Below, piece by piece: positions 9,119 through 20,878 of a DNA stretch of 64,000 nucleotides. The DNA comes from Pseudomonas crudilactis. Its GTDB lineage: Bacteria; Pseudomonadota; Gammaproteobacteria; Pseudomonadales; Pseudomonadaceae. How positions within the stretch are numbered: position 1 is the first letter of the stretch; each line of letters starts with the position of its first letter. The position numbers and the translations under genes are program-made. Location: contig NZ_WXVV01000001.1 of the NCBI RefSeq assembly GCF_013433315.1, positions 1 to 64,000 on the forward strand, in the 5' to 3' direction. The notes under the pieces are model-generated. The model did not search any database. It was not told the DNA's origin and worked only from the letters and a program-made list of their open reading frames with translations.

Positions 9119-10767
9119 GACGCCTCCTTGGGCAGGATCATGATCACCAGGTTGCCCTGTTCGTAACGGAGGCCGTCCTTGGGCAACTTGTCGATTTCGT
9201 CCAGTTCGTCCTGCCCCTTGACGCGCATCACCACGCCGACCGAACCGCTGCGGCGCGCCTCACGCATCCACCGTTGCACGTCTTTGGTGTCAACCCGCTG
9301 TTGAATGCCGTCAGGATAGGCAAGGCCATATTTCAGTTCGCCTATCGTGTTGTACAACGCCACTTGCGGCGTTTTCAGGCGCCAGGCCAGCGCCGAAGCA
9401 GCGCCGAGGTCGTTGCTCAGCAGATGCGTGGTTTGCGCCAGTTCGGTGACGTGATGCCTGATGAATTGATCGGGCATCTTGTTGGCGACCACCGATTTCG
9501 GCAGTGCCGCCGGGAGCACCGCGATCAGCAACAGGCTGCCGAGCGCCGGTGCTGCCCAGCATTGCAGCGGCAGAAAGGCTTGCAGCAGGTTGGCGATGAT
9601 CCAGCCGATCAGCGCGATAAACACCAGCACCATGCTGTGCAGTTCGTGGTCGTAGACCGGTTTGGTCAGTTGCAGATAGACCAGCGCAATCAACGTGACG
9701 ACGCCCAGCAACAGATTGAGCAGACCATTGATGCTCAGCGCGCGACCTTGCTCAAGACGCAAGCGGTCGGCCAGCGCATTGCCCAGCAACAACGCCATCG
9801 GCAGCAGGCACGGCAGGATGTAAGTCGGCAGTTTGCCGTTGGCCAGGCTGAAAAACCCCAGCGGCATCGCCAGCCAGAGCAGCACAAAGACCATTTTCGG
9901 CTGAGCGCGGCTTTGCCAGGCTTGTTTGAACGCGGTCGGCAGCAACCCCACCCACGGCAGACTGAACGCCACCAGCAGTGGCAGGTAGAACCACCAGGGC
10001 GCATCGTGTTGCGCATCGTCACCGGCAAAGCGGCGGATGTGCTCGTGCCAGAAGAAGAACCGCCAGTAGTCCGGCTCCTGCGCATGCACTGCGAGCACCC
10101 ACGGCAGGCTGACGAGGATCGCCACGGCAATCGCCACCGGGCCGAACATCAGCAGTTCACGCCAGCGTTTTTGCCAGAGCATCCACGGCAGGGCGATCAG
10201 CACCGGCAGCAGCCAGGCGAGAAAGCCTTTGGTCATGAAACCCATGCCACAGGCCAGCCCCATTACCGCCCAGGCTGCCATGCGCTTGCCGCCGGTTTGA
10301 CTGTCGAAGGCAAACCACAGCGCCACCAGACTCAGATTGACCCAGAAGGTGAATTGCGGATCGAGGTTGGCGTAACCGGCCTGACCGGCGACGATAGTGA
10401 AACTCATGTAAAGCAGGGCGCAGACGAAGCTTTTGCGCGGCTCGTTCCACAAGCGCCGAGCGACCAGATAGCACAGCAGCACGCTCAACCCGGTGCTGAG
10501 CGCCGACGCAAAGCGCACGCCGAACAGGTTCTGCCCGAACAACTCCTGACCCAGCGCGATCATCCAGTAACCGGCAATCGGCTTCTCGAAATAACGCAGG
10601 CTCATGAAGTGCGGCGACACCCAGTTGCCACTGAGCAGCATGTCCTGGCTGATCTGTGCGTAACGGGTCTCATCAGGAATCCACAAACCGTGCGTGCCTA
10701 GCGGCAGCAGATAGGCCAGCAAGCAAATACCCAGCAACAGCAGTGGCAGCGTCCAGCGTTTAATCAT
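9115..10767 (-). CDS. arnT: Undecaprenyl phosphate-alpha-L-Ara4N transferase ArnT (first copy)
   Basis: This 550-residue integral membrane GT-C glycosyltransferase transfers L-Ara4N from its lipid carrier to lipid A phosphates at the periplasmic face, which confers resistance to polymyxin-type peptides. The first periplasmic loop has [20 protein letters not shown], and the [17 protein letters not shown] loop follows. Both carry acidic residues near the active site known in this family. About twelve helices precede a C-terminal periplasmic domain. It overlaps arnD by four bases upstream and arnE downstream. A second ArnT gene lies at 22522-24237 and matches it closely along its length. Confidence 0.95.
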   Translation of the reverse strand: MIKRWTLPLLLLGICLLAYLLPLGTHGLWIPDETRYAQISQDMLLSGNWVSPHFMSLRYFEKPIAGYWMIALGQELFGQNLFGVRFASALSTGLSVLLCYLVARRLWNEPRKSFVCALLYMSFTIVAGQAGYANLDPQFTFWVNLSLVALWFAFDSQTGGKRMAAWAVMGLACGMGFMTKGFLAWLLPVLIALPWMLWQKRWRELLMFGPVAIAVAILVSLPWVLAVHAQEPDYWRFFFWHEHIRRFAGDDAQHDAPWWFYLPLLVAFSLPWVGLLPTAFKQAWQSRAQPKMVFVLLWLAMPLGFFSLANGKLPTYILPCLLPMALLLGNALADRLRLEQGRALSINGLLNLLLGVVTLIALVYLQLTKPVYDHELHSMVLVFIALIGWIIANLLQAFLPLQCWAAPALGSLLLIAVLPAALPKSVVANKMPDQFIRHHVTELAQTTHLLSNDLGAASALAWRLKTPQVALYNTIGELKYGLAYPDGIQQRVDTKDVQRWMREARRSGSVGVVMRVKGQDELDEIDKLPKDGLRYEQGNLVIMILPKEAS

Positions 10768-11648
10768 GCGCCTTGCACTCCCAGCCAGCCTTCACGGCCG
10801 TCGAGGGCGCCGCGTTGCACGCGACCCACGGGCAAGGTGTTGAAGAACTCGGGCAGCAAGTCGCCCAGTGGTTTGAAGTCGATGTTGCGTTGGCGCGCAT
10901 CGGCCAACAATTGACGAAAATCCTCAGCCATCAGAATCCCTTCTACTTCGGCGTGAATGGTGTAGACGTTGAGTTGTTGCGGGCGAAAGTGATCAAGGAT
11001 GAAACCGTTGAAATCCCGCGCCGCGACGATGGGGCCGACGACTTCGTCGAAGGTCGGCAGGTCCACCGGAATCTGCGGGGTGCCCGGCGTACCGTCGGCC
11101 AGCAAAGGGCGAAACAGGTGTTGCCCACGGCAATCGCTGTTGTAGCGAAAGCCGAAGGCTTGCTTGGCCTCGATCACGCGTTCGTCCGCACGCCAACCGG
11201 CGGCGGCCGAGCACTCGACTTTCTCGCCGAGAATGTCGCTCAAAGTGTCGACGCCCTGACGGATCTGCTCGATCAGTTGCGCATTGCTCCAGCGCCCGGC
11301 ATTGGCCTGCCAGCCGTGGTGATCCCACGCATGCAGGCCCACTTCATGACCGGCGTCGCGGGCCTGACGCATCAGGTGCCCGAGATCGCGGCCGATCGGC
11401 TTGCCCGGCCACGCGGTGCCGGCGAGCAGAATGTCCCAGCCGTACAGGCCGGCAGCATTGGAGCGGAGCATTTTCCAGAGAAACTGCGGGCGGATCAGGC
11501 GCCACAGATGCCGGCCCATGTTGTCCGGGCCGACACTGAAGAAGAACGTTGCCTTGATCTGCGCCTCGTCGAGCATTTCCAGCAGCCGCGGCACACCTTC
11601 ACGGGTGCCGCGGTAGGTGTCGACGTCGATACGAAGTCCTGCCTGCAT
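10764..11648 (-). CDS. arnD: 4-deoxy-4-formamido-L-arabinose-phosphoundecaprenol deformylase ArnD
   Basis: This 294-residue NodB-type polysaccharide deacetylase removes the formyl group from undecaprenyl-linked Ara4FN, making the transfer pathway irreversible. The metal/catalytic motifs are [13 protein letters not shown] at the N-terminus, [14 protein letters not shown] near residue 100, and the AAAGWRADE block. Its ATG shares one base with the arnA stop (TAATG) and its end overlaps arnT by four bases. Confidence 0.94.
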   Translation of the reverse strand: MQAGLRIDVDTYRGTREGVPRLLEMLDEAQIKATFFFSVGPDNMGRHLWRLIRPQFLWKMLRSNAAGLYGWDILLAGTAWPGKPIGRDLGHLMRQARDAGHEVGLHAWDHHGWQANAGRWSNAQLIEQIRQGVDTLSDILGEKVECSAAAGWRADERVIEAKQAFGFRYNSDCRGQHLFRPLLADGTPGTPQIPVDLPTFDEVVGPIVAARDFNGFILDHFRPQQLNVYTIHAEVEGILMAEDFRQLLADARQRNIDFKPLGDLLPEFFNTLPVGRVQRGALDGREGWLGVQGA

Positions 11649-13639
11649 TACTTCTTGTCCGCGATTTCGAGCATGGCCTCGCGCAAGAAGAAATCGAGCG
11701 TATTGCCGATGGTCTCGCGCATTTCCACGGTCGGCGTCCAGTCCAGCAGACGCTTGGCGTTGGCAATGCTGGGTTTACGGTGCTCGACGTCCTGGTAACC
11801 GGCACCGTAGAACGCCTTGCTTTCCACGTCGCGGAAACCGGCGAACGGCGGGAAGTTGTCACGCAGCGGGTGCGCTTCGAACTGACGCAGTAGCTCTTCG
11901 CCTAACTGACGGATGCTGGCTTCGTTGTCCGGGTTGCCGATGTTGATGATCTGGCCGTTGCAGACGTCGTTGTCGTTATCGATGATCCGCGCGAGTGCCT
12001 CGACGCCGTCAGCGATGTCGGTGAAGCAGCGTTTCTGCTCGCCACCGTCGAACAGGCGAATCGGCGTGCCTTCGACCAGGTTGAGGATCAACTGGGTGAT
12101 GGCGCGGGAGCTGCCGATGCGGGCCGAATCCAGACGGTCAAGGCGTGGGCCCATCCAGTTGAACGGGCGGAACAGGGTGAAATTCAAGCCCTTGGCGCCG
12201 TAGGCCCAGATCACCCGGTCCAGCAGTTGCTTGGACACGGAGTAGATCCAGCGCTGCTTGTTGATCGGGCCGACCACCAGGTTGGAAGTGTCTTCATCGA
12301 AGTGTTTGTCCTGGCACATGCCATAGACTTCCGAGGTCGACGGGAAGATCACGCGCTTGTTGTACTTGACGCAGTAGCGCACCAGTTTCAGGTTTTCTTC
12401 GAAGTCGAGTTCGAACACACGCAGCGGGTTGCGGGTGTATTCGATCGGCGTGGCGATGGCCACCAGCGGCAGGACCACGTCGCACTTCTTGATGTGGTAC
12501 TCGATCCACTCGGAGTGAATGCTGATGTCGCCTTCGACGTAGTGGAAGTGCGGATGGCTGCGCAGACGGTCGATGGCGTCGGAACCGATATCCAGACCAT
12601 AGACTTCATAGCGGTCATCGCGCAGCAGGCGCTCGGACAAGTGATTGCCGATAAAACCGTTGACGCCGAGGATCAGCACGCGCGTGCGACGTGGCGCACG
12701 GCCGGATTCGGCACCGCGCAACAGCGAGCCGTCGACCAGGCCGAGTTCGTTGGCCAGTTGTGGGCCACTGAGGAACAGGCCGTGGTCGTTGCGCTGGCCG
12801 GAGAGGATCACCAGCGAGTCTTCGCCACAGGCAATGCGCAGCGGGTCGACACTGATCACCCGGCCCGGCGCCTGACCGTCGTTGCCTTTGACGACTTCGG
12901 CGCTCCAGACGATGAGTTTGTGCTCGCCAACCGCGCAGAACGCGCCCGGATACGGTTGGGTCACCGCACGCACCAGGTTGAACAGTTGCTCGGCCGGTTT
13001 CGCCCAGACCAGTTTGCCGTCCGCAGCGGTGCGACGCCCGAATACGCTGGCTTTCGATTCGTCCTGCGGGGTTTCACTGATCTTGCCTTGCAGCATGGCT
13101 GGCAGGGTGTCACGCAACAGATCGCTGGCCGCAGCGCGCAATTTGCCGTGCAGGCTCAACGCGGTGTCGCTGCGTTCGATGGCGACACGTTGCTGAGCAA
13201 CGATGGCGCCGGCATCGGCACGCTTGACCATGCGGTGCAAAGTGACGCCGGTTTCGGTTTCGCCGTTGACCAGTACCCAGTTGGCTGGGGCGCGGCCACG
13301 GTAGCTTGGCAGCAGCGAACCGTGCAGGTTGAACGCACCTTTTTTGGCCACGGCCAGCAACGACTCGCTCAGCAGGTTGCGGTAGTAGAACGAGAAAATG
13401 TACTCAGGGGCGAGCTTGGCAATCCGCTCGATCCACAACGGGTGGTTGACGTCTTCCGGCGCGTGCACCGGGATGCCTTTGTTGGCGCACAGTTGCGCAA
13501 CCGATCCGTAGAACGCGTTCTCTTTCGGGTCATCGGCGTGAGTGAACACCGCCGCGATGTCGTAGCCGCTGTCGAGCAAGGCTTGAATGCCGGCGCAACC
13601 AATATCGTGATAAGCGAAGACAACAGTTTTTGCACTCAT
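11648..13639 (-). CDS. arnA: Bifunctional UDP-Ara4N formyltransferase / UDP-glucuronate decarboxylase ArnA
   Basis: This 663-residue enzyme has two domains. Residues 1 to about 300 are a 10-formyl-THF-dependent formyltransferase with the catalytic block [19 protein letters not shown]. Residues from about 318 form a short-chain dehydrogenase that oxidises and decarboxylates UDP-glucuronate, with NAD motif [20 protein letters not shown] and the YSVSKQ catalytic pair. The full length equals the enterobacterial enzyme, so both activities should be intact. It lies between arnC (ATGA overlap) and arnD. Confidence 0.96.
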   Translation of the reverse strand: MSAKTVVFAYHDIGCAGIQALLDSGYDIAAVFTHADDPKENAFYGSVAQLCANKGIPVHAPEDVNHPLWIERIAKLAPEYIFSFYYRNLLSESLLAVAKKGAFNLHGSLLPSYRGRAPANWVLVNGETETGVTLHRMVKRADAGAIVAQQRVAIERSDTALSLHGKLRAAASDLLRDTLPAMLQGKISETPQDESKASVFGRRTAADGKLVWAKPAEQLFNLVRAVTQPYPGAFCAVGEHKLIVWSAEVVKGNDGQAPGRVISVDPLRIACGEDSLVILSGQRNDHGLFLSGPQLANELGLVDGSLLRGAESGRAPRRTRVLILGVNGFIGNHLSERLLRDDRYEVYGLDIGSDAIDRLRSHPHFHYVEGDISIHSEWIEYHIKKCDVVLPLVAIATPIEYTRNPLRVFELDFEENLKLVRYCVKYNKRVIFPSTSEVYGMCQDKHFDEDTSNLVVGPINKQRWIYSVSKQLLDRVIWAYGAKGLNFTLFRPFNWMGPRLDRLDSARIGSSRAITQLILNLVEGTPIRLFDGGEQKRCFTDIADGVEALARIIDNDNDVCNGQIINIGNPDNEASIRQLGEELLRQFEAHPLRDNFPPFAGFRDVESKAFYGAGYQDVEHRKPSIANAKRLLDWTPTVEMRETIGNTLDFFLREAMLEIADKK

Positions 13640-14661
13640 GAGAGAACCTGACCGGTAGTAGAAGTAGTAGTGGAGAGACCATCAACGGTGACTGCAGGCG
13701 CCGGCTCGGCGGCGTGGCTGCGCAAGACTTTTTCAATGAAGAAACGCGGGCGGGCGCGCACGTCGCTGTACATGCGTCCCAGGTATTCGCCGAGCAGGCC
13801 CATGCCGATGAACTGGCCACCGGTGAACACGAAGAGCACGGCGAACAGCACGAACATGCCGTCACCGGCCCAGCCGGAACCGAAGGCCAGACGCATGACG
13901 ATCAACGCAAAAGCAAACAGCAATCCAAGCCCGGCCATGGTGAAACCGACGATGCTCAGCAGGCGCAACGGCGTGGTGGTCATGCAGGTGACCAGGTCGA
14001 ACATCAGGTTGATCAGACGCATCGGGCTGTACTTCGAATCGCCGTGCTCACGTTCGGCGTGGGCCACGACGATTTCGGTGGTGTGGCGGGCGAAGCTGTT
14101 GGCCAGAATCGGGATGAAGGTGCTGCGTTCACGGCAGGCGAGCATTGCGTCGATGATCGTCCGGCGGTAAGCGCGGAGCATGCAGCCGTAGTCGCTCATG
14201 GCGACGCCGGTGGAGCGTTGCACGGCGAGGTTGATCAGCTTCGACGGATAGCGGCGCAGGGCCGAATCCTGGCGGTTGCCGCGCACGGTGCCGACCACGT
14301 CGTAACCCTTTTCCGCTTCGGCGACCAGCCGCGGGATTTCTTCCGGCGGGTTCTGCAGGTCGGCGTCGAGGGTGATCACGACATCGCCTTTGCATTGTTC
14401 GAAACCGGCCATGATTGCTGCGTGCTGGCCGTAGTTACGGTTGAGGATGACCGCCACGAACGGGCTGTCTTCACGGGTCGCGGCTTCTTCCAGAAGGTTG
14501 GCGGACTCGTCACGGCTGCCGTCGTCGACGAGGACGATTTCAAAGTCGTGACGCAGCATCTGGCAGGCGGCTTCAGTACGGCGCAGCAGTTCCGGCAGGC
14601 TGTCCTGTTCGTTGTAGACCGGGATAACGATCGACACACAGCGGATCGGATAAGGTTTCAC
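13636..14661 (-). CDS. arnC: Undecaprenyl-phosphate Ara4FN transferase ArnC
   Basis: This 341-residue GT2-family enzyme loads the formylated aminoarabinose onto undecaprenyl phosphate at the inner-membrane cytosolic face. The N-terminal GT-A domain shows [17 protein letters not shown] and the donor-binding block [16 protein letters not shown]. Two hydrophobic helices near residues 230-300 anchor it. It starts with GTG (14659-14661), overlapping the arnB stop as GTGA, and ends in an ATGA overlap with arnA. Confidence 0.94.
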   Translation of the reverse strand: MKPYPIRCVSIVIPVYNEQDSLPELLRRTEAACQMLRHDFEIVLVDDGSRDESANLLEEAATREDSPFVAVILNRNYGQHAAIMAGFEQCKGDVVITLDADLQNPPEEIPRLVAEAEKGYDVVGTVRGNRQDSALRRYPSKLINLAVQRSTGVAMSDYGCMLRAYRRTIIDAMLACRERSTFIPILANSFARHTTEIVVAHAEREHGDSKYSPMRLINLMFDLVTCMTTTPLRLLSIVGFTMAGLGLLFAFALIVMRLAFGSGWAGDGMFVLFAVLFVFTGGQFIGMGLLGEYLGRMYSDVRARPRFFIEKVLRSHAAEPAPAVTVDGLSTTTSTTGQVLS

Positions 14662-15806
14662 GGGCGTTTGTCCATAAGAGTGGCGATGGCACCGACCACG
14701 CGATCAAGGTCTTGATCGCTCATGTCGGGGAACAACGGAATCGAGCACAGCCGCGCCGAGTTCCATTCGGTGTTGGGCAGATACAGATCGGGGTCACGCT
14801 GGCGATACCAGGTGTGCAGGTGAGTGGCGATGAAATGGATACCGGTACCGATGCCCTGGTCCTGCAAGCCTTTCATGAAGGCTTCGCGGTCCATGCCGCA
14901 GCGCTCGCTGTCGATGCGCAGGATGAACAGGTGCCAGGCGTGGGTTTGTGCGTAGGCGGGCAAAGCCAGTGGTTGCACCGGCAGGCCTTCGAGTTTTCGC
15001 CGGTAGGCGGCGGCCAGTTCGGTGCGGCGCGCGTTGATCGCGTCGAGACGCTCCAGTTGCACCAGGGCAATCGCCGCATTGATGTCGGCGAGGTTGTATT
15101 TGAAACCCGGCTCCATCACTTGCGCCTGCGGCTTGCGGCCACCGGTCAGGCGATCGTAGGCGTCGACACCCAGACCATGGAACTTGAGCATGCGCACACG
15201 GCTGGCCAGGGCTTCGTTGTCGGTGACGAACATCGCGCCTTCGGCACAGGTCATGTTCTTGATCGCGTGGAAGGAGAAAATCGCCGTGCCTTGCGAGCCG
15301 ACGTGGCGCCCCTTGTAACGGGTGCCGGCAGCGTGGGCGGCGTCTTCGATGACCGCGATGCCGTGTTTGTCGGCCAGCGCATACAGCGGATCAAGATCAA
15401 ATGCGGCGCCGGCGTAATGCACCGGAATGATTGCTTTGGTGCGTGGGGTGATGGCAGCTTCGATGCGCGCGGCATCGGTCATCAAGGTGTCGCGATCAAC
15501 GTCGACGAACACCGGCGTGGCGCCGAGCAGGGAAATCATGTTGGCGGTCGAGACCCAGGTCTGCGACGGGGTGATGACTTCGTCACCCGGGCCAATGCCC
15601 AGCGCCAGCAAGGTAATGTGCATGCCGCCGGTGGCGGACGAAAGTGCCACCGCGTGGCGACAGCCAACGTATTGCGCGAATTGTTCTTCGAGTGCCTGAT
15701 TTTTCGGTCCGGTGGTGATCCAGCCGGAACGCAATACTTGTTCAACGGCTGCAATTTCTTCATCGCCGATACTCGGGCGAGAGAAGGGGAGAAACGCCTG
15801 ACTCAT
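14658..15806 (-). CDS. arnB: UDP-4-amino-4-deoxy-L-arabinose aminotransferase ArnB
   Basis: This 382-residue PLP-dependent DegT/DnrJ-family aminotransferase makes UDP-L-Ara4N from the 4-keto sugar using glutamate. The PLP lysine lies in [32 protein letters not shown] provides the cofactor-binding aspartate. I chose the ATG at 15806 (MSQAFLPF), five bases after GAGGTG; an upstream GTG at 15812 would overlap that site. It is the first gene of the minus-strand arn operon, so the promoter lies in the 330 bases upstream. Confidence 0.94.
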   Translation of the reverse strand: MSQAFLPFSRPSIGDEEIAAVEQVLRSGWITTGPKNQALEEQFAQYVGCRHAVALSSATGGMHITLLALGIGPGDEVITPSQTWVSTANMISLLGATPVFVDVDRDTLMTDAARIEAAITPRTKAIIPVHYAGAAFDLDPLYALADKHGIAVIEDAAHAAGTRYKGRHVGSQGTAIFSFHAIKNMTCAEGAMFVTDNEALASRVRMLKFHGLGVDAYDRLTGGRKPQAQVMEPGFKYNLADINAAIALVQLERLDAINARRTELAAAYRRKLEGLPVQPLALPAYAQTHAWHLFILRIDSERCGMDREAFMKGLQDQGIGTGIHFIATHLHTWYRQRDPDLYLPNTEWNSARLCSIPLFPDMSDQDLDRVVGAIATLMDKRP

Positions 15807-16136
15807 GAACACCTCATCACAAACAATCAGAAGAAAACCAATTCACCGGGTAGGATCCAATCTCAGCGTAGACGCAAAAAACACCTTTGCATCAATAAGT
15901 TGCTGAGTGACTTACCGTCGGGGTTCGGTTGACTTTTGTGGCTTCGCGCGGCAGTTTGAACGGCGCCGACACGGGATCTGTTGGAATTAAGGTTATGCCC
16001 GTTTTTGTGAAAGGAACATGAAAAACCGGTCGGCGAATCGTTTATCTGAACCCCATACAGCCACTGTTCAGACTTCTGCCGCTTATCGTCATTTTTAGTA
16101 GAAAAGTCCTACAGAAGTGTTCCCCTTACACTGGGA
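15807..16136. other. Divergent intergenic region between arn operon and recombinase
   Basis: No gene is supported here. The region must hold the arn promoter (minus strand) and perhaps that of the recombinase. ATTAAGGTTAT at 15986-15996 resembles one half of a PmrA-type box (CTTAAK on the minus strand), but I do not see the second half at the expected spacing. A 26-codon ORF at 16018-16098 has no convincing ribosome site. Confidence 0.4.
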
Positions 16137-17129
16137 ATGTTGCAGTTATTAGTTGGTGTGTTGAATTGTTTTTACTCAAGGCCTTTACGTTTGACTGACT
16201 TGTCCGCTGTACCGCTGCAAACCCGCCAAACCAATCCGATGACCCTGTATCTGGCGCGCCTGGCCCCCTCCAGCCAGCTAACCATGCGCTATGTTTTGCA
16301 GGATGCGGCCGACCGCCTCGGCTTTGAAGACATGAATGTCGAGGATATTCCCTGGCACGCATTACAACCTGAAGATGTTGTTGCGCTGGTCGCCGCTTTG
16401 CGCGAAGACAACTATGCGCCCAACACTTCTTCGCTTTATGTGAATGCCGTGCGCGGTGTGATGAATGAAGCCTGGCGCATGAGCCTGATCTCTCAGGATC
16501 ATTTGTTGAAAATGCGTTCGGTCAAAGCCATTGCCGGCACGCGCTTGTCCCAGGGGCGCAACTTGAAGCGCACCTTGATCCACGAATTGATGGAAGTCTG
16601 CGCCGCCGATCCGCGTCCGCAAGGGCTGCGCGACGCAGCGGTGATTGCGTTGTTGTACGGCACCGGCATGCGCAAATCGGAGTCGGTGGACCTGGACTTG
16701 AATCAGGTCGACTTCACTGAGCGCAGCCTGACCGTCACCGGCAAAGGCAACAAACAACTGATCAAGTACGCGCCGGCCTGGGCATTCGCCAAACTTGATG
16801 CGTGGCTGGAACTGCGGCGCTCGCAGCTCAAGGAAGGCGAGCGCGACGATGCCTTTCTGTTCAACCGCATCCGTCGCGGCAGCCACATCACCCGCGAGCG
16901 CATCACCAAACACGCGATTTACTACATTGCCCGTCAGCGTGGCGCGCAGGTCGGGGTGAAGATCATGCCCCACGACTTCCGTCGCTCGTTTATCACGCGG
17001 GTCATCGAGGAACATGATCTGTCGATCGCGCAGAAACTCGCGCACCACAGCAACATCCAGACCACCGCCAACTACGATGTGCGTGATGACAACGAGCGGC
17101 GGCGTGCGGTGGATCGCTTCGATCTGTAA
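16137..17129 (+). CDS. Tyrosine-type site-specific recombinase/integrase
   Basis: This 330-residue protein has an N-terminal SAM-like core-binding domain (about residues 35-125) and a C-terminal catalytic domain. The catalytic set is visible: arginine in YGTGMRKSESVDL, lysine in TVTGKGNK, HDFRRSF, the LAHHS histidine and the tyrosine of ANYDVRDDNERRRA. It resembles XerC/XerD-like chromosomal integrases, but the enclosing genes are metabolic and no att-like repeats, tRNA or cargo are evident. The start may be ATG 16137 or the later ATG at 16239 (MTLYLARL); the leading 34 residues are not typical. It ends one base before the convergent iron-transport operon. Confidence 0.87.
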   Translation: MLQLLVGVLNCFYSRPLRLTDLSAVPLQTRQTNPMTLYLARLAPSSQLTMRYVLQDAADRLGFEDMNVEDIPWHALQPEDVVALVAALREDNYAPNTSSLYVNAVRGVMNEAWRMSLISQDHLLKMRSVKAIAGTRLSQGRNLKRTLIHELMEVCAADPRPQGLRDAAVIALLYGTGMRKSESVDLDLNQVDFTERSLTVTGKGNKQLIKYAPAWAFAKLDAWLELRRSQLKEGERDDAFLFNRIRRGSHITRERITKHAIYYIARQRGAQVGVKIMPHDFRRSFITRVIEEHDLSIAQKLAHHSNIQTTANYDVRDDNERRRAVDRFDL

Positions 17130-18188
17130 TCAGGACGCGGCGAACAGATGCGCCGCACCGAGCACCGATAACTGCACGTCGCTGCCAGCAGGCGGCGCGT
17201 GCATGCCGGAGCTGCGCACCAGCAGCGACCGCCCGGGATCCTGAGTGATCGGCGAGCGCAGTTCGACGGTGAGGGTGCAGGTGTTGCCGGCAAAATCGCG
17301 CTCAGTGACCACGGCGGGGCAGCCTTGTGTGCCGACTACGGCGCCGGACAACTGCAACTGCTCGGGCCTGAGCATGATCTGCGCGTCGCCAATGAAACCG
17401 TTGCTGTTCACCGGCACTTGACCGAGATCGCAGTGGGCCAGACCGGATTCGATCCGTGCCGGCATCACTACGGCTTCGCCGAGAAAATGTGCGGTTTGCT
17501 CGTCGCGGGGAAAGCGGTAAAGGTCCATCGGATGCCCGGACTGCACCAGCCGCCCGCCGCGCATCACTGCCAACTGATCGGCAAAGGACAGCGCTTCGCC
17601 CTGATCGTGGGTCACCAGAATCGTGGTGACGCCGGCGTCCTCAAGCAAGCGCGCGACCATTTTGCGCATGGCGCTGCGCAGGCCGGTGTCGAGGGCGGAG
17701 AACGGTTCATCCAGCAGCATCAGCCGTGGCTGCTGCGCGAGGGCCCGGGCGAGGGACACTCGTTGCTGCTGGCCGCCAGACAGTTCATGGGGCCAACGCT
17801 CGGCCATGTTGGCGTCCAGCGCGACGCTGTCCATCAGCTCCTTGATCCGCTCGTGTCTGGCCGCGCCGGTCAGTGCCAGGCCGAACCCGATATTGGCGGC
17901 GACGGTCATGTGCGGAAACAACGCGCCGTCCTGCGGAACATAGCCGATCTGCCGTTGGTAGGCGGGCACCGCATGGGTGCTGTCGACCAGCACCTGACCG
18001 TTGAGGGTCAGGCTGCCGGCGTCGGGGAATTCAAACCCGGCAATTATCCGCAGCAGCGTGGTTTTGCCGGAGCCGGACGGGCCGACAATCACCGTGCGGC
18101 TGCCGGTCGGCACTGACAGGCAGATGTCATCCAGCGCTTTCTGCGCGCCAAAGGACTTGTTCAGGGAGATCAGTTCGAGTGCGTTCAT
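17130..18188 (-). CDS. Ferric iron ABC transporter ATP-binding protein (FbpC-like)
   Basis: This 352-residue ATPase energises the Fe3+ importer encoded with it. Walker A is [12 protein letters not shown], the ABC signature [15 protein letters not shown], Walker [13 protein letters not shown] and the switch histidine VTHDQGEAL. The C-terminal 110 residues form a TOBE-like regulatory domain ([10 protein letters not shown]). It overlaps the permease gene by four bases and is the third gene of the operon. Confidence 0.9.
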   Translation of the reverse strand: MNALELISLNKSFGAQKALDDICLSVPTGSRTVIVGPSGSGKTTLLRIIAGFEFPDAGSLTLNGQVLVDSTHAVPAYQRQIGYVPQDGALFPHMTVAANIGFGLALTGAARHERIKELMDSVALDANMAERWPHELSGGQQQRVSLARALAQQPRLMLLDEPFSALDTGLRSAMRKMVARLLEDAGVTTILVTHDQGEALSFADQLAVMRGGRLVQSGHPMDLYRFPRDEQTAHFLGEAVVMPARIESGLAHCDLGQVPVNSNGFIGDAQIMLRPEQLQLSGAVVGTQGCPAVVTERDFAGNTCTLTVELRSPITQDPGRSLLVRSSGMHAPPAGSDVQLSVLGAAHLFAAS

Positions 18189-19783
18189 CGGCCAGCGGTG
18201 CGCCTGGATTGGTGATAGAGGAGGGCCGTCAGCGGCAGCGAAAGCAGCACCATCAACAGTGCGTAAGGCGCGGCGGCGGCGTAATCGATTTCGCTGGTCA
18301 TCGCCCAGAAGCCGGTGGCCAGCGTACGGGTGCCGTTGGGGGCGAGCAGCAAGGTCGCGGTCAGTTCATTGGTGATCGCCAGAAACACCAGCGCGGCTCC
18401 GGCGGCAGCGCCCGGTGCCGCGAGGCGCAAGGTGATCAGCCACAAGGCGCGCAGGGGCGATCGGCCGAGGCTTTGCGCAATGTTCTCCAGTTCTACTGGC
18501 GCCTGGGCAAAACCGGCACGCAGGCTGACCAGTGCGCGTGGCAGGAACATCAGCAGATAGGCGAGCAGCACGGTGATGGTGGTCTGGTAGATCGGCCGGG
18601 CGAAATGGATGGTCACGGTGACCAGTGCCAGCGCCACGACAATCCCTGGCAGGGAACTGGTGATGTAATTGCAGCCTTCGAGCAGACGCTGCAATTTGCC
18701 CGGCGCGCGGATCGACAGCCAGGCAATCGGAATCGCCGCCAGACTGGTCAACAGCGCACCGGCGACGCCAAACGACAGGGTTTGCAGCAGCGCAGGCAAC
18801 AGTTCGTCGCCGCCCCACACGTCCCAGCCACCGGCGATCAACCAGCGACTCAATGTCAGCAGCGGCACGCCGAGGGCGAGCAGGCAGGTCAGCACTTGCA
18901 GACCGAGCCCGAGGATCACGCTGCCACGACCGAGCCGAACCGTGCGTTGTTCGCGGGCACTGCCGGAACCCACGCGCGCATAGCGCGCCTTGCCCCGGGC
19001 GGCGGATTCGGCGGTGAGCATCGCCAGGCAGCACAACGCCAGAACGCCCGCCAGCATGTTCGCTGCCGGGCCGTTGAAGGTCGATTTGAACTGATCGAAA
19101 ATCGCCGTGGTGAACGTGTCGAAACGAATCATCGCGTACAGGCCATATTCGGCCAGCAAATGCAGCCCGACCAGCAACGCCCCGCCACAGATCGCCAGGC
19201 GCAACTGCGGCAACACCACCCGGAAAAACACCGCCCAAGGCTTGAGACCGAGGGATTCGGCGACGTCTTCGATCGCCGGATCAAGTCGGCGCAAGGTTGC
19301 GGCAATCGGCAAGTAGAGAAACGGAAAATAGGCGATTACCGACACCAGCACGCCGGCCGATAAACCGTGAATCGATGGAATCAGGCTGACCCACGCATAG
19401 CTATGCACGAACGCCGGTATCGCCAGTGGCGCCACGGCCAGCAATGACCATAGGCGTCGACCGGGCAGATCGGTGCGCTCGGTCAGCCAGGCCAGTGCGG
19501 TGCCGAGCAGAATGCACAACGGCAGGGTGATCAACACCAGCAGCACGGTGTTGATCAGCAGTTCCGCCACCCGTGGGCGAAACACCAACGCTTCGATGGT
19601 CGCCCAACCGGTGGCCCACGACACACCGAGCACAAACGCGATCGGCAGCAACGACAACAGTGAAACACCGACGGCCAGCGCGACCACCCAAGAACCACCG
19701 CGCCCGGTCAGGGCGCGGGGTTTTAGCCTCAGGCTGGCGGAGGAGGCCGCAGCGACCTGCGCAGGAAGGGTTTCGGGGAGCAC
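18185..19783 (-). CDS. Ferric iron ABC transporter permease (FbpB-like)
   Basis: This 532-residue inner-membrane protein is a fused double permease with about twelve helices and two EAA-type cytoplasmic loops, one near [21 protein letters not shown] and one near [19 protein letters not shown]. That arrangement is typical of FbpB/CysTW-like iron permeases. It starts with GTG directly after the stop of the binding-protein gene, with no spacer, and overlaps the ATPase gene at its end. Confidence 0.9.
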   Translation of the reverse strand: MLPETLPAQVAAASSASLRLKPRALTGRGGSWVVALAVGVSLLSLLPIAFVLGVSWATGWATIEALVFRPRVAELLINTVLLVLITLPLCILLGTALAWLTERTDLPGRRLWSLLAVAPLAIPAFVHSYAWVSLIPSIHGLSAGVLVSVIAYFPFLYLPIAATLRRLDPAIEDVAESLGLKPWAVFFRVVLPQLRLAICGGALLVGLHLLAEYGLYAMIRFDTFTTAIFDQFKSTFNGPAANMLAGVLALCCLAMLTAESAARGKARYARVGSGSAREQRTVRLGRGSVILGLGLQVLTCLLALGVPLLTLSRWLIAGGWDVWGGDELLPALLQTLSFGVAGALLTSLAAIPIAWLSIRAPGKLQRLLEGCNYITSSLPGIVVALALVTVTIHFARPIYQTTITVLLAYLLMFLPRALVSLRAGFAQAPVELENIAQSLGRSPLRALWLITLRLAAPGAAAGAALVFLAITNELTATLLLAPNGTRTLATGFWAMTSEIDYAAAAPYALLMVLLSLPLTALLYHQSRRTAGR

Positions 19784-20797
19784 TTACAGGATTCCCGCCT
19801 GAGTCATCAGCTCGACGGCTTTCTTGCTGTCGAGTTTTGACGCATCGACTTTGGGTGCGTCGAGATCTTTCAGCGGCGTCAGTTTCGGGTTGGACGGTGC
19901 GTCTTTGCCGACCGCGTACTCAAACGAGGTGCCGCTGTGCAGAATCTCCTGGCCTTCTTTGCTGGTGATGTATTTGACGAACTTCTGCGCCTCTTCCTGA
20001 CGTTTGCTGGAGGCCAGCACGCCAGCGCCGGAGGTACTGACAAACGCGCCCGGGTCCTGATGTTTGAAGTAATAAAGCTGGGTGTTCTTGCTGTTTTCGC
20101 CGGTCTTGGACTGATCGACGAAGCTGTAATAGTGGTAGATCACGCCGCTGTCGATCTGCCCGGCGTTCACCGCTTTGAGCACGGCGCTGTTGCCGCGATA
20201 CACGCTGGCGTTGGTTTTCATGCCTTTGAGCCAGTCCAGCGTGGCGGCTTCGCCTTTTTGCTCGAGCACGGCGGCGACGATGGCCTGGAAGTCGGCACCG
20301 GCCGGCGAGGCAGCCCAACGGCCTTTCCACTCCGGTTTGGCCAGATCGAGCAGGGATTTCGGCAGGTCTTTTTCCGCCAGTTTCGCCGGGTTGTAGACGA
20401 ACACCGTTGAACGCGCGGCGATACCGATCCACTGGCCGTGTGCCGGGCGGTACGCCGCATCGACTTGTTCCAGCGTGGCTGGCGCGATCGGGGCGAACAG
20501 CTTGGCGTTGTCGACCAGTACCATCGCCGGGGAGTTTTCGGTGAGGAACACATCGGCCGGCGAGGCCGCGCCTTCCTGCACCAGTTGGTTGCCCATTTCG
20601 GTGTCATCGCCATTGCGGATCGTCACCGGAATGCCCGTCTCTTCGGTGAAACCGGTGACCCAGGCCTTGGTCAGGCTTTCGTGCTGGGCGTTATAAACCA
20701 GCAAGCCAACACCGTCAGCCGCGAAGGCGTGGCCGGCACTGAGCAGGGCGGTGACCAACAATGCGCGTTTCAGAAAGGACGGAAACTGTGGATTCAT
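19784..20797 (-). CDS. Periplasmic ferric iron-binding protein (FbpA-like)
   Basis: This 337-residue solute-binding protein has a clear signal peptide (RALLVTALLSAGHAFA, cleavage before ADGVG). The mature part begins LLVYNAQHESL, usual for FbpA/FutA proteins. The C-terminal half carries the adjacent tyrosines in GVIYHYYSFVDQSK, which are expected iron ligands. It is the first gene of the operon and would pass periplasmic Fe3+ to the permease. Confidence 0.9.
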   Translation of the reverse strand: MNPQFPSFLKRALLVTALLSAGHAFAADGVGLLVYNAQHESLTKAWVTGFTEETGIPVTIRNGDDTEMGNQLVQEGAASPADVFLTENSPAMVLVDNAKLFAPIAPATLEQVDAAYRPAHGQWIGIAARSTVFVYNPAKLAEKDLPKSLLDLAKPEWKGRWAASPAGADFQAIVAAVLEQKGEAATLDWLKGMKTNASVYRGNSAVLKAVNAGQIDSGVIYHYYSFVDQSKTGENSKNTQLYYFKHQDPGAFVSTSGAGVLASSKRQEEAQKFVKYITSKEGQEILHSGTSFEYAVGKDAPSNPKLTPLKDLDAPKVDASKLDSKKAVELMTQAGIL

Positions 20798-20856
20798 GAC
20801 GACAACGCTCCTGATTTTTTAGACGTTATAGGCAGGCATTCGCGGGCAGACTTCAA

Positions 20857-20878
20857 TGCGAATGATTTGCAGATATTC
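20857..20878 (-). promoter_or_regulatory. Weak Fur-box-like site upstream of the iron importer
   Basis: About 60-80 bases upstream of fbpA the sequence TGCGAATGATTTGCAGATAT, followed by TC, partly follows the Fur pattern of three NAT-type hexamers. The match is incomplete. Fur control of such importers is usual, so the site is plausible but not established. Confidence 0.25.

Noticed and set aside
16018..16098. 26-codon plus-strand ORF in the arn upstream region
   Set aside because: The purine-rich AAGGA lies only two bases before the ATG, which is too close, and the sequence shows no recognisable pattern.
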